Below are positions 42,534 to 51,065 of a DNA stretch of 57,123 nucleotides, piece by piece. Position numbers and translations under genes: made by a program. Under the pieces are notes generated by a model. The model was not told the DNA's origin, searched no databases, and saw nothing but the letters and a program-made list of their open reading frames with translations. The DNA lies in the NCBI GenBank assembly GCA_036258315.1, contig DATADX010000060.1, positions 1 through 57,123 on the forward strand, given 5' to 3'. Origin of the DNA: DASSYK01 sp036258315. Its GTDB lineage: Bacteria > Actinomycetota > Thermoleophilia > Solirubrobacterales > 70-9. How positions within the stretch are numbered: the first letter of the stretch is position 1; every line of letters starts with the position of its first letter.

Positions 42534-43913
42534 TCAGGTGTCGGCTCCGGGGTCGCCGCCCTCGAGGCGCTCGGCGACGAGCTCGAGGCCGATCGCCCGC
42601 GAGCCCTTCACGAGCACCGCGTCCCCCTCCCCCAGCTCGGCTTCGAGGGCCTCAGCGGCGGCGGCGGCGTCGGCGGCCCGCAGGTCCGGCGCGTAGTCCG
42701 CCGCCAGCTCGCCGACCCCGATCAGGACCTGGACGCCGATCGCCCGGACGTGCTCGCCGATCTCGCGGTGGTACCGCGCGGCGTCGGGCCCCAGCTCGAG
42801 CATGTCGCCGAGCACGGCGAGACGGCGGCCGCCGACATCCAGCGAAGCCAGATGGTCCAGCGCCGCCCGCATCGAGACCGGGTTGGCGTTGTAGCAGTCG
42901 TTGATCAGGATCGTGCCCCTCGGGAGCCGGACGAGCTCCCCACGAAGGCGCGAGAAGGTTATCCGCGGTGCCCGCTGTGCCATTGCATCCAGCGGCATCC
43001 CGAGCGCGACCCCGGCCGCGATCGCGGCGAGGGCGTTGTCGAGGTTGTGGCCCTCGGTGAACGGGAACCGGAAGCGCTGCTCGCCTGCGGGGGTCGCGAC
43101 GAGCGCGTCGGTGGCGCCGTTGTTCGTGCTCGTCTCCTCGGCGTAGACGTCGCCGCCGTCGCCGAAGCGCAGCAGCCCGCTCGCGCCGGCGAGGTACGGC
43201 TCGAGCGGTCCGGCGACCGCCGGAACCACAGCCGTCCCCCCGGGACGCAGCCCGGTGATGATCTCGGCCTTCGCCGCGGCCACCGCCTCGAGGCTGCCGA
43301 GCAGCTCGACATGGACCGGCCCGACGTTCGTGATGACCCCGACGTCGGGCTCGGCGACCTCGCACAGCTCCGCGATCTGCCCGGCACCGCGCATCCCCAT
43401 CTCCAGCACGAGCGCCTCGGTTCCCTCGGGGGCGGCGAGCACCGCCAGCGGCAGCCCGATCTCGGTGTTGTAGTTCTCGGGGCTGGCGTGCACCCGCGCC
43501 GGCAGCAGCGCCCGGCAGACGTCCTTCACCGAGGTCTTGCCGGTCGAGCCGGTGATCCCGATCGCCGCGCAGCCGAGCTCGCGGCGCCAGCGCCTGGCGA
43601 TCCCCTGCAGTGCCGGGAGGGGGTCGGCGCTCGCCATCACCCAGCCGTCGAACTCGTCCACGCCGCGCTTCCGCATCTCGACGATCTCGCGCACCCACTG
43701 CGGCCCGGCGAGCACCCCCCATGCGCCCCTGCGGAGCGCCTCGAGCGCGAACTGGCCGCCGTCGTGGCGCTCGCCGGGCAGCCCGAAGAAGAGGTCTCCC
43801 GCGGTCACCGACCGCGAGTCGATCACCGCCCGCTCCGGGCCGCCCCGCGGGCCCTCGGACAGGACCTCGGCGCCGCCGGCGGCGGCGATCGCAGCGCCGC
43901 TCAGCGTCCTCAC
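42534..43913 (-). CDS. murF: UDP-N-acetylmuramoyl-tripeptide-D-Ala-D-Ala ligase
   Basis: MurF adds D-Ala-D-Ala to complete the pentapeptide. 459 residues from GTG 43913 (overlapping the murE stop): VIDSRSVTAGDLFFGLPGERHDGG, ATP loop GITGSTGKTSVKDV, ENYNTEIGLPLAVL, LVLEMGMRGAGQI, GHNLDNALAAIAAG and INDCYNANPVSMRAALDHLA. An open frame continuing upstream into murE was rejected. Confidence 0.95.
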   Translation of the reverse strand: MRTLSGAAIAAAGGAEVLSEGPRGGPERAVIDSRSVTAGDLFFGLPGERHDGGQFALEALRRGAWGVLAGPQWVREIVEMRKRGVDEFDGWVMASADPLPALQGIARRWRRELGCAAIGITGSTGKTSVKDVCRALLPARVHASPENYNTEIGLPLAVLAAPEGTEALVLEMGMRGAGQIAELCEVAEPDVGVITNVGPVHVELLGSLEAVAAAKAEIITGLRPGGTAVVPAVAGPLEPYLAGASGLLRFGDGGDVYAEETSTNNGATDALVATPAGEQRFRFPFTEGHNLDNALAAIAAGVALGMPLDAMAQRAPRITFSRLRGELVRLPRGTILINDCYNANPVSMRAALDHLASLDVGGRRLAVLGDMLELGPDAARYHREIGEHVRAIGVQVLIGVGELAADYAPDLRAADAAAAAEALEAELGEGDAVLVKGSRAIGLELVAERLEGGDPGADT

Positions 43914-45430
43914 CGCACCGCGCGCTCGGCGGTCAGCCGGCGCAGCTCCTCGCGGGCGACGTCGCGGTCGTCGAACGGGATCTTCCTGCCGCCCTCGAAC
44001 TCCTGTCCCTGCTCGTGTCCCTTGCCGGCGATCACGACCGTGTCCCCCGCCGCGGCCCTGGAGAAGGCCAGTCCGATCGCAGCGCGGCGGTCTGGCTCGA
44101 CCACCACCTCGGCCCGCGCGGTCTCGATCGCCTCGATCCCGGCGAGGATCGCCTCGATGATCGCCTCGGGGCGCTCGGAGCGCGGGTTGTCCGATGTGAC
44201 GACCGCCAGATCGGAGAGCTCCGCAGCCGCTCGCCCCATCAGCGGCCGCTTGTCGCGGTCGCGGTCGCCGCCGCAGCCGAACACCGACACCAGCCGCCCC
44301 TCGGTCAGCTTGCCCGCGGCCTCGAGCACGTTCTCGAGCGAATCGGGGGTGTGCGCGTAGTCGACGAGTACGGTGAACGGCTGTCCCTCCTCGATCGCCT
44401 CGAAGCGCCCGGGCACCTGTCCGACCTCCGCCAGCGCCGCAGCGGCGGCCTGGGGCGCGACCCCGAGCGCGTGGCCCGCGGCGATCGCGGCGAGCGCGTT
44501 CTCGACGTTGAAATCGCCCGGCAGCGGGGTCCGGACCCGGACCGTCCCCTCGGGGGTGACACACGCGAAAGTCGAGCCCGTCGCGTCGAAGGAGACGTCG
44601 CGAGCCGAGAAGTCGGCCTCCGCACCCGCCGCCGAGAACGTCAGGCAGCCTTCGGGCGCCTCCTCGAGCAGCTCGGCGGCGAGCCGCGCGCCGTAGGCGT
44701 CATCGACGTTGATCACCGAAACGCCGCCGGCGACCACGAGCGTCGGCGAGCCGCCCTCGGCCGTGAACAGCAGCCGCTTCGCGGCGAAGTAGTCCTCCAT
44801 GTCGGCGTGGAAGTCGAGGTGATCCTGGGTGAGGTTCGTGAACACCTTGGCGTCGAAGTTGATCGCGTCGGCGCGATGGAGGACGAGCGCGTGCGAGGAG
44901 ACCTCCATTACGCACGCGCGGTCCCCCGCCTCCAGCATCCGGGCGAACGTGGCCTGGAGATCGATCGCCTCCGGCGTCGTCCGCTCGACCGGCTCGACCT
45001 CGCCTCCGACCACGCGCTGGACCGTGCCCAGCAGCCCGCACTGGCGCCCGGATCCCTCGAGCAGGCGGCGGATCAGGAACGCGGTCGTCGTCTTCCCGTT
45101 GGTCCCGGTCACTCCGGCGACGACGAGCTCGGCGGTCGGATCGCCGTAGAAGGCGGCGGCGAGCGGCGCCATCGCCGCGCGGGCGTCGTCGACCTGGACC
45201 TCGGGCACGCCGAGCTCGAGCGGGCGCTCGACCACGAGCGCGCACGCCCCGGCCTGCACCGCCTGGGGCGCGAACTCGTGCCGATCGACCTGCTCACCCG
45301 GAAAGCAGAAGAACAGGGTGCCCGGCTCGACCGCGCGGCTGTCGTAGGCGAGCTTCGAGATCTGAACGGCCTCGTCGCCGCGGATCTCCGCGGCGACGCC
45401 CGAGGCGCGCACGAGCGTTCCCAGCTCCAT
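43910..45430 (-). CDS. murE: UDP-N-acetylmuramoyl-tripeptide synthetase, meso-DAP type
   Basis: MurE adds the third stem residue. 506 residues with YDSRAVEPGTLFFCFPG, ATP loop GVTGTNGKTTTAFL at about 105-118, SSHALVLHRADAINFDAKVFTNLTQDHLDFH, and the substrate motif DNPR (TSDNPRSERPE). DNPR is the meso-diaminopimelate signature, so the wall is predicted to contain meso-DAP. ATG 45430 has no Shine-Dalgarno, but a TAGAAT hexamer ends 7 nt upstream. Confidence 0.96.
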   Translation of the reverse strand: MELGTLVRASGVAAEIRGDEAVQISKLAYDSRAVEPGTLFFCFPGEQVDRHEFAPQAVQAGACALVVERPLELGVPEVQVDDARAAMAPLAAAFYGDPTAELVVAGVTGTNGKTTTAFLIRRLLEGSGRQCGLLGTVQRVVGGEVEPVERTTPEAIDLQATFARMLEAGDRACVMEVSSHALVLHRADAINFDAKVFTNLTQDHLDFHADMEDYFAAKRLLFTAEGGSPTLVVAGGVSVINVDDAYGARLAAELLEEAPEGCLTFSAAGAEADFSARDVSFDATGSTFACVTPEGTVRVRTPLPGDFNVENALAAIAAGHALGVAPQAAAAALAEVGQVPGRFEAIEEGQPFTVLVDYAHTPDSLENVLEAAGKLTEGRLVSVFGCGGDRDRDKRPLMGRAAAELSDLAVVTSDNPRSERPEAIIEAILAGIEAIETARAEVVVEPDRRAAIGLAFSRAAAGDTVVIAGKGHEQGQEFEGGRKIPFDDRDVAREELRRLTAERAVR

Positions 45431-45553
45431 CGCGGCGATTCTAGGTCGCGATCAGGTTTTCCCGCCTTCGTGCCGAATACGGGGCTTGACAGCCCGGATG
45501 GGAGCCTTCACCCTCCCTTACCAGGTAGGGGAGAGATTGGCCTCGATTCAGTG
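45431..45553. promoter_or_regulatory. Divergent region of murE and protease gene
   Basis: TAGAAT on the minus strand (45443-45438) ends 7 nt before the murE ATG, which suggests leaderless transcription of murE onwards. On the plus strand, TTGACA (45486-45491) sits in the hairpin GGGCT-TGAC-AGCCC (45482-45495); no good -10 follows at the right distance. CTCCCTTACCAGGTAGGGGAG-like arms (CTCCC 45513-45517 with GGGAG 45529-45533) form an imperfect palindrome centred 31 bp before the protease ATG. Confidence 0.4.
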
Positions 45554-47539
45554 ATGAGCGCGCTGCGAAGCAGAAGCGGACTGATCGCGGCGCTGACGGC
45601 AGCCGCGATGGCGACGCCTGCCGCGGCGCCGGCCGCCGGTCAGGAGCCCGCGCCGGCCGGCGCCGAACGCTTCGTTCGGGGCGAGCTGATCGTTCGCTTC
45701 GACCCGGATGTCTCGCGTGGCGAGAGCCGCGACCTCGCGGGAGACCTCGACGCCCGGGTGGTCGACCGGCTCGAGATCGCCCCGAGCGTCGCCCTCGTCG
45801 AGCTCCCGGCCGGCCTCGGAGTGAAGCGCGGAGATCTCCTCTTCGAGGGCCTAGACGGCGTCCGCGGCGCCGAGCCCAACGGGCTGCGCACGGTCGCGCT
45901 CGAGCCCGACGACGACCTTTACGGGCAGCAGTGGGGCCTCAGCAACTCGGGCGGCCCGCCGTTCAACGGGGTTATCGACGCCGACATCGACGCCCCGGGG
46001 GCGTGGGGGCTGGCGGTCGGCGATCCGGATGTGACCGTGGCGGTGATCGACACGGGGACCGCGATCTCACACCCCGACCTGAGCGGCAACCTGTGGACGA
46101 ACCCGCTCGAGACCCTCGACGGATTGGACAACGACGGCAACCAGATAACCGACGACGTCAACGGCGCCGATCTCGTCGAGGGGGACGGGACCCCCGACGA
46201 CGCCAACACCCACGGCAGCCACGTCACCGGCACACTCGGCGCGTCGGGCAACAACGCCACCGGCATCACCGGCGTCAGCTGGAACGTCGGGCTGATGCCG
46301 CTGAAGGCGGGCACGGCCGACGGCGGCCTCACCCAGTTCGCGATCCTCGCGGCGATCGACTACGCGGCCACGAACGGCGCCCGGATCGTCAACGCGAGCT
46401 TCACGGGCACCGACTTCAGCGCCGCCGAGCGCGACGCGATCGCCGCTGCCCCGGACGTGCTGTTCGTCGCCGCCGCGGGCAACCAGGGAACCGACAACGA
46501 CAGCTCGCCGCGCTACCCATGCAACTACGACCTCCCGAACATCGTCTGCGTCGCGGCGACGAACCAGTTCGACGCTCTCTCCACGTTCGCCTCGGGCGGG
46601 TCCAACTTCGGCAAGGCCTCGGTCGACCTCGCGGCGCCGGGGAGCAGCGGGCTGAGCACGATCCCGGCCTTCGCCCCGCCGCTGTTCAGCGACAACTTCG
46701 AGGCCGGGCTCGGCGACTGGACCGTCGGCGGCACCCCCGGGACCTGGGCCGCCTCGGCCGAGCAGCCCCACACCGGCAACCTCGGGCTCTCCGATTCGCC
46801 GGGCGGGAGCTACCCGGTCAACGCCGACAACACGATCAGGCTGGCCGATCCGCTCGACCTCAGCGCCGAGGACGCCTGCCGGATGCAATTCAACGCCTCG
46901 TACTCGCTCGCCCCCGGCGACACCCTGTGGGTCCAGGGATCCGAGGATCCGAACAGCGGCTGGACCGGGCTCGCGATGTTCACGGGCACGCAGTCGACGT
47001 TCGGGCAGGAGACCGTCGACCTGCTCGGCTTCTCGGGCGACGCGGTCGTCTACCTGCGCTTCCGCCTCGTCAGCAACGGCTCCGTCAACGCCGACGGGGC
47101 GCACATCGACGACGTCAAGATCGAATGCGAGGACCCCCTCGGCGGGGGCTATGGGTTCAAGTCCGGGACATCGATGGCAACCCCGCACGTGGCGGGGACG
47201 GCGGCGCTGCTGCTCGACCGCTACCCGGCTTACACCCCGGCCGACCTCCGCGCCGCGCTGCTCGGCAACGTCGACCGCCTCGCCTCGCTGCACTGCAAGG
47301 TCGCCACCGGCGGCAGGCTGAACGCGTTCGGCGCCCTGGACGTCGGCGTGCCGGCGTCACCGCCCGCGCCGGATTGCCCGGCGGTGACGACGCCGACGCC
47401 CCCGGCGACGGTCGCGACGCAGCCGCAACCGAAACCGAACAAGTGCAAGAAGATCAAGGACCGGCGGAAGCGGAAGAAGTGCAACCGCAAGCGCCTCAAG
47501 GCCGCAGCATCTGGAGCGGCGCGGCAGCGCCGCGACTGA
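45554..47539 (+). CDS. Secreted subtilisin-like serine protease with inserted jelly-roll domain
   Basis: A 661-residue exported S8 protease. A signal peptide covers residues 1-30 (LIAALTAAAMATPAAAPAA), then a propeptide with FVRGELIVRFDP. Catalytic residues are D166 (AVIDTGTAISHPDL), H220 (THGSHVTGTLG) and S540 (GTSMATPHVAG), with AAAGNQG as the oxyanion region. Between the oxyanion site and the Ser, about residues 378-528 form a MAM-like beta domain of the immune-inhibitor-A type (FSDNFEAGLGDW). A Pro/Thr linker leads to a tail with KCKKIKDRRKRKKC. ATG 45554 is preferred, GTG 45551 is adjacent. It is inserted opposite to the dcw genes. Confidence 0.9.
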   Translation: MSALRSRSGLIAALTAAAMATPAAAPAAGQEPAPAGAERFVRGELIVRFDPDVSRGESRDLAGDLDARVVDRLEIAPSVALVELPAGLGVKRGDLLFEGLDGVRGAEPNGLRTVALEPDDDLYGQQWGLSNSGGPPFNGVIDADIDAPGAWGLAVGDPDVTVAVIDTGTAISHPDLSGNLWTNPLETLDGLDNDGNQITDDVNGADLVEGDGTPDDANTHGSHVTGTLGASGNNATGITGVSWNVGLMPLKAGTADGGLTQFAILAAIDYAATNGARIVNASFTGTDFSAAERDAIAAAPDVLFVAAAGNQGTDNDSSPRYPCNYDLPNIVCVAATNQFDALSTFASGGSNFGKASVDLAAPGSSGLSTIPAFAPPLFSDNFEAGLGDWTVGGTPGTWAASAEQPHTGNLGLSDSPGGSYPVNADNTIRLADPLDLSAEDACRMQFNASYSLAPGDTLWVQGSEDPNSGWTGLAMFTGTQSTFGQETVDLLGFSGDAVVYLRFRLVSNGSVNADGAHIDDVKIECEDPLGGGYGFKSGTSMATPHVAGTAALLLDRYPAYTPADLRAALLGNVDRLASLHCKVATGGRLNAFGALDVGVPASPPAPDCPAVTTPTPPATVATQPQPKPNKCKKIKDRRKRKKCNRKRLKAAASGAARQRRD

Positions 47540-47567
47540 CCACGGGCGGCCGCATGAGGCGCGCCTG

Positions 47568-47580
47568 ACGGCGAAGCCGT
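47568..47580. terminator. Hairpin between protease gene and ftsI
   Basis: ACGGCGAAGCCGT forms a 5-bp stem in the 48-bp gap between the convergent protease gene and ftsI. It is identical to the 13-mer at 41533. AGGCGCGCCT (47557-47566) and GCGGCCGC (47546-47553) are further palindromes beside it. A two-way stop is plausible. Confidence 0.4.
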
Positions 47581-47587
47581 TCGCCAG

Positions 47588-49246
47588 TTACTCTGGAGAT
47601 ATCCCCAGGTAGGGAAGCGCGAACTCGGCGATCTGACCGAACACCGGCGCCGCCACCTCGCCGCCCGTGTGGACGTAGGTGGGCTCGTCGACCATCACCG
47701 CGACGAGCAGCTTCGGGTCCGTGGCGGGCGCGAAGCCGACGAAAGAGGCGACGTAGCGGGTCTCCGAGTAGCCGCCGTCCTCGGCCTTCTCCGCCGTTCC
47801 GGTCTTGCCCGCCAGCTCGTAGCCGGGCACCGACACCGCTGAGGCGGTGCCTCCCGGCTCGAGCACGCCCTCGAGCATCGTTCGCAGCTGCCTCGCGGTG
47901 CGCTCCGTGAACACGCGCTCGCCCTCCGAGTCGGGAGGCTGGACCTGGCCGCCGACCGCTGAGACGAGCCGAGGAGTGCGGAGGACGCCGCCGTTCGCGA
48001 TCGCGGAGTAGGCCGCGGCCATCTGCAGCGGCGTCACGGCCAGGCCCTGGCCGATCGGCATGTTGCCCATCGTCGACCCGGAGTAGTCCTCGAGCGCGGG
48101 CACGATCCCCCGTTCCTCGCCCGGGTAGTCGATCCCGGTCGGCTCGCCGAAGCCGAGCCTCCGGACCCAGCGGTCGAACAGCTCGCCGCCGGTCTCGAGG
48201 CCGATCGTGACCGCGCCGACGTTGGAGGACTGGGCGAGGATCTCGGCGACCGTGGCGTCGATCGGGGGGCGCGCGTGCGCTTCCTCGATCTCGCGGTCGG
48301 CGACCTTGATCGTCGACGGGAGGTGGAACTGGGTGCTCGGGGTGACGATTCCCTCGTCGAGGGCGGCGCCGACGGTGAACGCCTTGAAGGTCGACCCGGG
48401 CTCGTACGTGAACCCGGTGGCGCGGTTCGCGAGGGCCTCGGCGCTCGCCGAGTCGAGCTCGGACGGGTCGTAGCCGGGCCAGTTCGCCATCGCCAGCACG
48501 TCGCCGCTGCTCGGATCCATCACGATCGCGGTCGCGCCCTTCGCCTCGAAATGCTCGCCCGCCTCGGCGACCGCCTGCTCGGCGCGGTCCTGGATCGCCG
48601 CGTCGAGCGTCAGCTGCAGGTCGGCGCCGATGCTCGGCGGCTTCACGGTGTCGAAGCGGATCGGCTCCCCGCGGGCGTCGTGCACGACCTCCTGCTCGCC
48701 GCTGGCGCCGCCGAGGGTCTCGTCCTCCGCCTGCTCGAGCCCCGTGAGACCCTCGTTCTCCTCGCCGACCGCGCCGATCACCTGCGAGGCGAGCTCCCCC
48801 TGCGGGTAGACCCGCTTGCTGTCCGGGATCGTGTCGATCCCCTCGATGCCCAACTTCTCGACCTGGTCGGCGTCGTCGAGGTCGGCCTGCTTCGTGATGT
48901 AGGCGAATCCCGCCTCGCGGTCTGACAGCGCGTCCTCGATCTCGTCCTCGGTCACCGGCAGCACCTGGGATAGGCGCCGGGCCGTCCGCACGGGGTCCTT
49001 GATCTGGTACGGCGTCGCGACCACGGTCGCCGCGTCCTCGGAGACGGCGAGCACCTTGCCGTTGCGGTCGAGCACCCGGCCGCGCTCGCCGGGGACCTCC
49101 ACGGTCGTCACCTGCTGACTGCGGGCGTCGGCGCGAAGCTCGCCCCCGCGCACGCCCTGAAGCCAGAACGAGCGCGCCAGGGCGACGCTGAAGAGGAGCG
49201 CGAAGAAGCAGAAGATCAGGCCGAGGCGCTGGTCGATCAGGCGCAT
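47588..49246 (-). CDS. ftsI: Penicillin-binding protein 2/FtsI, septal transpeptidase
   Basis: The class B PBP that cross-links septal wall with FtsW. 552 residues: one TM helix (LGLIFCFFALLFSVALARSFWLQ), a pedestal domain with GERGRVLDRNGKVLA, and the transpeptidase domain. The catalytic motifs are SxxK at S285-K288 (GSTFK), SSN at 340-342 and KTG at 481-483. No PASTA domain. It lies 16 bp after ftsL; downstream the operon is broken by the inserted protease gene. Confidence 0.95.
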   Translation of the reverse strand: MRLIDQRLGLIFCFFALLFSVALARSFWLQGVRGGELRADARSQQVTTVEVPGERGRVLDRNGKVLAVSEDAATVVATPYQIKDPVRTARRLSQVLPVTEDEIEDALSDREAGFAYITKQADLDDADQVEKLGIEGIDTIPDSKRVYPQGELASQVIGAVGEENEGLTGLEQAEDETLGGASGEQEVVHDARGEPIRFDTVKPPSIGADLQLTLDAAIQDRAEQAVAEAGEHFEAKGATAIVMDPSSGDVLAMANWPGYDPSELDSASAEALANRATGFTYEPGSTFKAFTVGAALDEGIVTPSTQFHLPSTIKVADREIEEAHARPPIDATVAEILAQSSNVGAVTIGLETGGELFDRWVRRLGFGEPTGIDYPGEERGIVPALEDYSGSTMGNMPIGQGLAVTPLQMAAAYSAIANGGVLRTPRLVSAVGGQVQPPDSEGERVFTERTARQLRTMLEGVLEPGGTASAVSVPGYELAGKTGTAEKAEDGGYSETRYVASFVGFAPATDPKLLVAVMVDEPTYVHTGGEVAAPVFGQIAEFALPYLGISPE

Positions 49247-49262
49247 CGGGCCGCCCTCCCGC

Positions 49263-50048
49263 CTAGAGGCCCACGCCCCCGGTCCCCGCGGTCCCGCCGC
49301 TTGGCGGGGATGCTGCCTGGGTCGGGGCGGGCGTGGGCGTCGGAGCCGGTGTCGAGGGAGCGGTCTGGACTGGAGCCTGGGTGACGCTGCTCACCGGCGC
49401 CTCGGCGTACGAGCTCGGCTCAGGCGCGGGGGGCGGCGGCGAGGAGAGGCTCAGCAGGGTGTCGTTGCTGAGCAGCCTCAGCAGTTTCTCGAGGTCCCCG
49501 TCCTCGGTCCCCAGGTAGCTGATCTCGTTGGGGCTCTGCACGTAGTAGCCCTCAGCCGGGGCGGTCGTCGCGATCCGGCTCGCTGACAGCTCCTGCGCGA
49601 GCTCGGCGCGCAGGGCGGAGTTCGAGCGCTCGACCTCCCCGATTCGCTGCTCGAGGCGGCCCGAGCCGGCGTTGAGGCTGAGGCTGACGACGTTCAGGGC
49701 GACGATTCCGCCGAGCAGCGCGCAGAGGACCGCGATCCAGCCGCGCCCGCGGGTGAGGCGCATGATCAGGCTCGAGTCCGAGAGGTCACGGACGGCCCCG
49801 GCGGCGGCGACCGCTGCCTGCGGGAGCAGGGCGGCGCCGGCGAGGGCCGGATTCGGGCGGGGATTGGCGCGCCGGCGGACCAGCTTCGGACGGGAGCCCT
49901 TCGCCGCCGTGCGGTTCGCCGCGGCCCGGCCCTTCGAGCCGCGGGCGGGGGTACGGCGCGACGGGGAGCGGCGGGAGGGCGAGCGCCGTGACGGCGTCCG
50001 GCGGGACGGGGCCGGGGCTCGCCTCGGGGCTACGGCTGGGGCGCCCAT
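49263..50048 (-). CDS. ftsL: FtsL-like division protein with Arg/Ser repeats and Pro-rich tail
   Basis: The position between rsmH and ftsI, a single TM helix (about residues 103-125) and a following coiled coil (RLEQRIGEVERSNSALRAELAQELS, 130-154) identify FtsL. At 261 residues it is more than twice the usual size. The cytoplasmic part has a tandem SRRTP/SRRSP repeat at residues 15-34 and further basic low-complexity sequence. The extracytoplasmic end (202-261) is Pro/Thr/Ala-rich. ATG 50048 overlaps the rsmH stop (ATGA-type). Confidence 0.8.
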   Translation of the reverse strand: MGAPAVAPRRAPAPSRRTPSRRSPSRRSPSRRTPARGSKGRAAANRTAAKGSRPKLVRRRANPRPNPALAGAALLPQAAVAAAGAVRDLSDSSLIMRLTRGRGWIAVLCALLGGIVALNVVSLSLNAGSGRLEQRIGEVERSNSALRAELAQELSASRIATTAPAEGYYVQSPNEISYLGTEDGDLEKLLRLLSNDTLLSLSSPPPPAPEPSSYAEAPVSSVTQAPVQTAPSTPAPTPTPAPTQAASPPSGGTAGTGGVGL

Positions 50049-51055
50049 CAGCCGGACTCCTGCTGCTGCACCGGAAGCTTCCGGGCGGCGCGGAGGTGGG
50101 CCGAGGCCGAGCGCGGGTTGCGCTCGATCTCCTCGGGGGTCGGCGCCAGCGCCCGCTTGGTCAGCATCTCGGCCTCGGGTTCGCGGCCGCAGACGCAAAC
50201 CGGGACCTCGGGCGGGCAGATGCAGCCGCGGGCGCGATCGGCGAGGAAGCGCTTGACGCGACGATCCTCGAGCGAGTGGAAGGAGACCGCGCCGAGCCGG
50301 CCGCCGACGGCGAGCAGGCCCCAGGCGAGCGGAAGCGCCATGTCGAGCGACTCGAGCTCGCCGTTGACCGCGATTCGGATCGCCTGGAAGGCGCGCTTGG
50401 CCGGGTGGCCGCGTCCGAACCGGTCCGCGGGCGGGATCGCGGCCTTGATCGCCGCGACCAGCTCGCTGGTCGTCTCGATCGGGCGGCGCCGGACGATCTC
50501 GCGCGCCATCGAGCCGGCGCGGCGCTCCTCGCCGAAGTCCCGCAGCACCCGCGCGATCCGGTCCTGGGACCACTCGTTGACGATCTCGGCGGCGCTCAGG
50601 TCCTGGTCGGGGTCCATCCGCATGTCGAGCGGAGCGTCGTAGGCGTAGGAGAAGCCGCGCTCCCAGGCGTCGAGTTGAAGCGACGACATGCCGAGGTCGA
50701 AGACGATCCCGTCGGGTCTGGTGTCCTCCGCACGCAGCCCCTCGAGACCGGCGACGAAGTCGGCGCGCAGGAAGCGGGTCCGCGACGGCGCCGAGGCGGA
50801 GAACTCGCGCCAGCGCTCCTCCGAGGCGGGGTCGCGGTCGATCGCGATCAGCTCGCCCTCAGGACCGACCTGCTCGGCGAGCAGCCGCGCGTGGCCCCCG
50901 CCCCCGAAGGTGCAGTCGACGAAGGTCTCGCCGGGTCGCGGGTCGAGGACCTCGACCAGCTCGTCCGGCATCACGGGCTCGTGATCGGGTGGCACATATG
51001 AGAGTTTCGCGGTCGCGGCCCCTCTACCCGCTCCGATCGCTAGCGCTCGCGCCAT
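50048..51055 (-). CDS. rsmH: 16S rRNA m4C1402 methyltransferase
   Basis: RsmH (MraW) N4-methylates C1402 of 16S rRNA. 335 residues: HEPVMPDELVEVLDPRPGETFVDCTFGGGGHARLLAEQ (SAM site), IDRDP, GIVFDLGMSSLQLD, FGRGHPAKRAFQAIRIAVNGELE and GAVSFHSLEDRRVKRFLA. A Cys cluster (CICPPEVPVCVCG) lies near the C-terminus, as is common in the family. ATG 51055 has GGAGGAAGG upstream. Confidence 0.96.
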   Translation of the reverse strand: MARALAIGAGRGAATAKLSYVPPDHEPVMPDELVEVLDPRPGETFVDCTFGGGGHARLLAEQVGPEGELIAIDRDPASEERWREFSASAPSRTRFLRADFVAGLEGLRAEDTRPDGIVFDLGMSSLQLDAWERGFSYAYDAPLDMRMDPDQDLSAAEIVNEWSQDRIARVLRDFGEERRAGSMAREIVRRRPIETTSELVAAIKAAIPPADRFGRGHPAKRAFQAIRIAVNGELESLDMALPLAWGLLAVGGRLGAVSFHSLEDRRVKRFLADRARGCICPPEVPVCVCGREPEAEMLTKRALAPTPEEIERNPRSASAHLRAARKLPVQQQESG

Positions 51056-51065
51056 CCCTTCCTCC

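Noticed and set aside
45486..45520. Consensus promoter for the protease gene from TTGACA
   Set aside because: TTGACA is good but no -10 occurs 16-18 nt downstream; it lies in a small hairpin and may be chance.
43610..45553. Open frame running upstream of the protease ATG, antisense to murE and murF
   Set aside because: The upstream part is low complexity. The protein has a proper signal peptide starting at ATG 45554.
49940..50010. Short tandem repeats, considered as a CRISPR or VNTR array
   Set aside because: They encode the SRRTP/SRRSP repeats of the FtsL-like protein and have no spacer structure.
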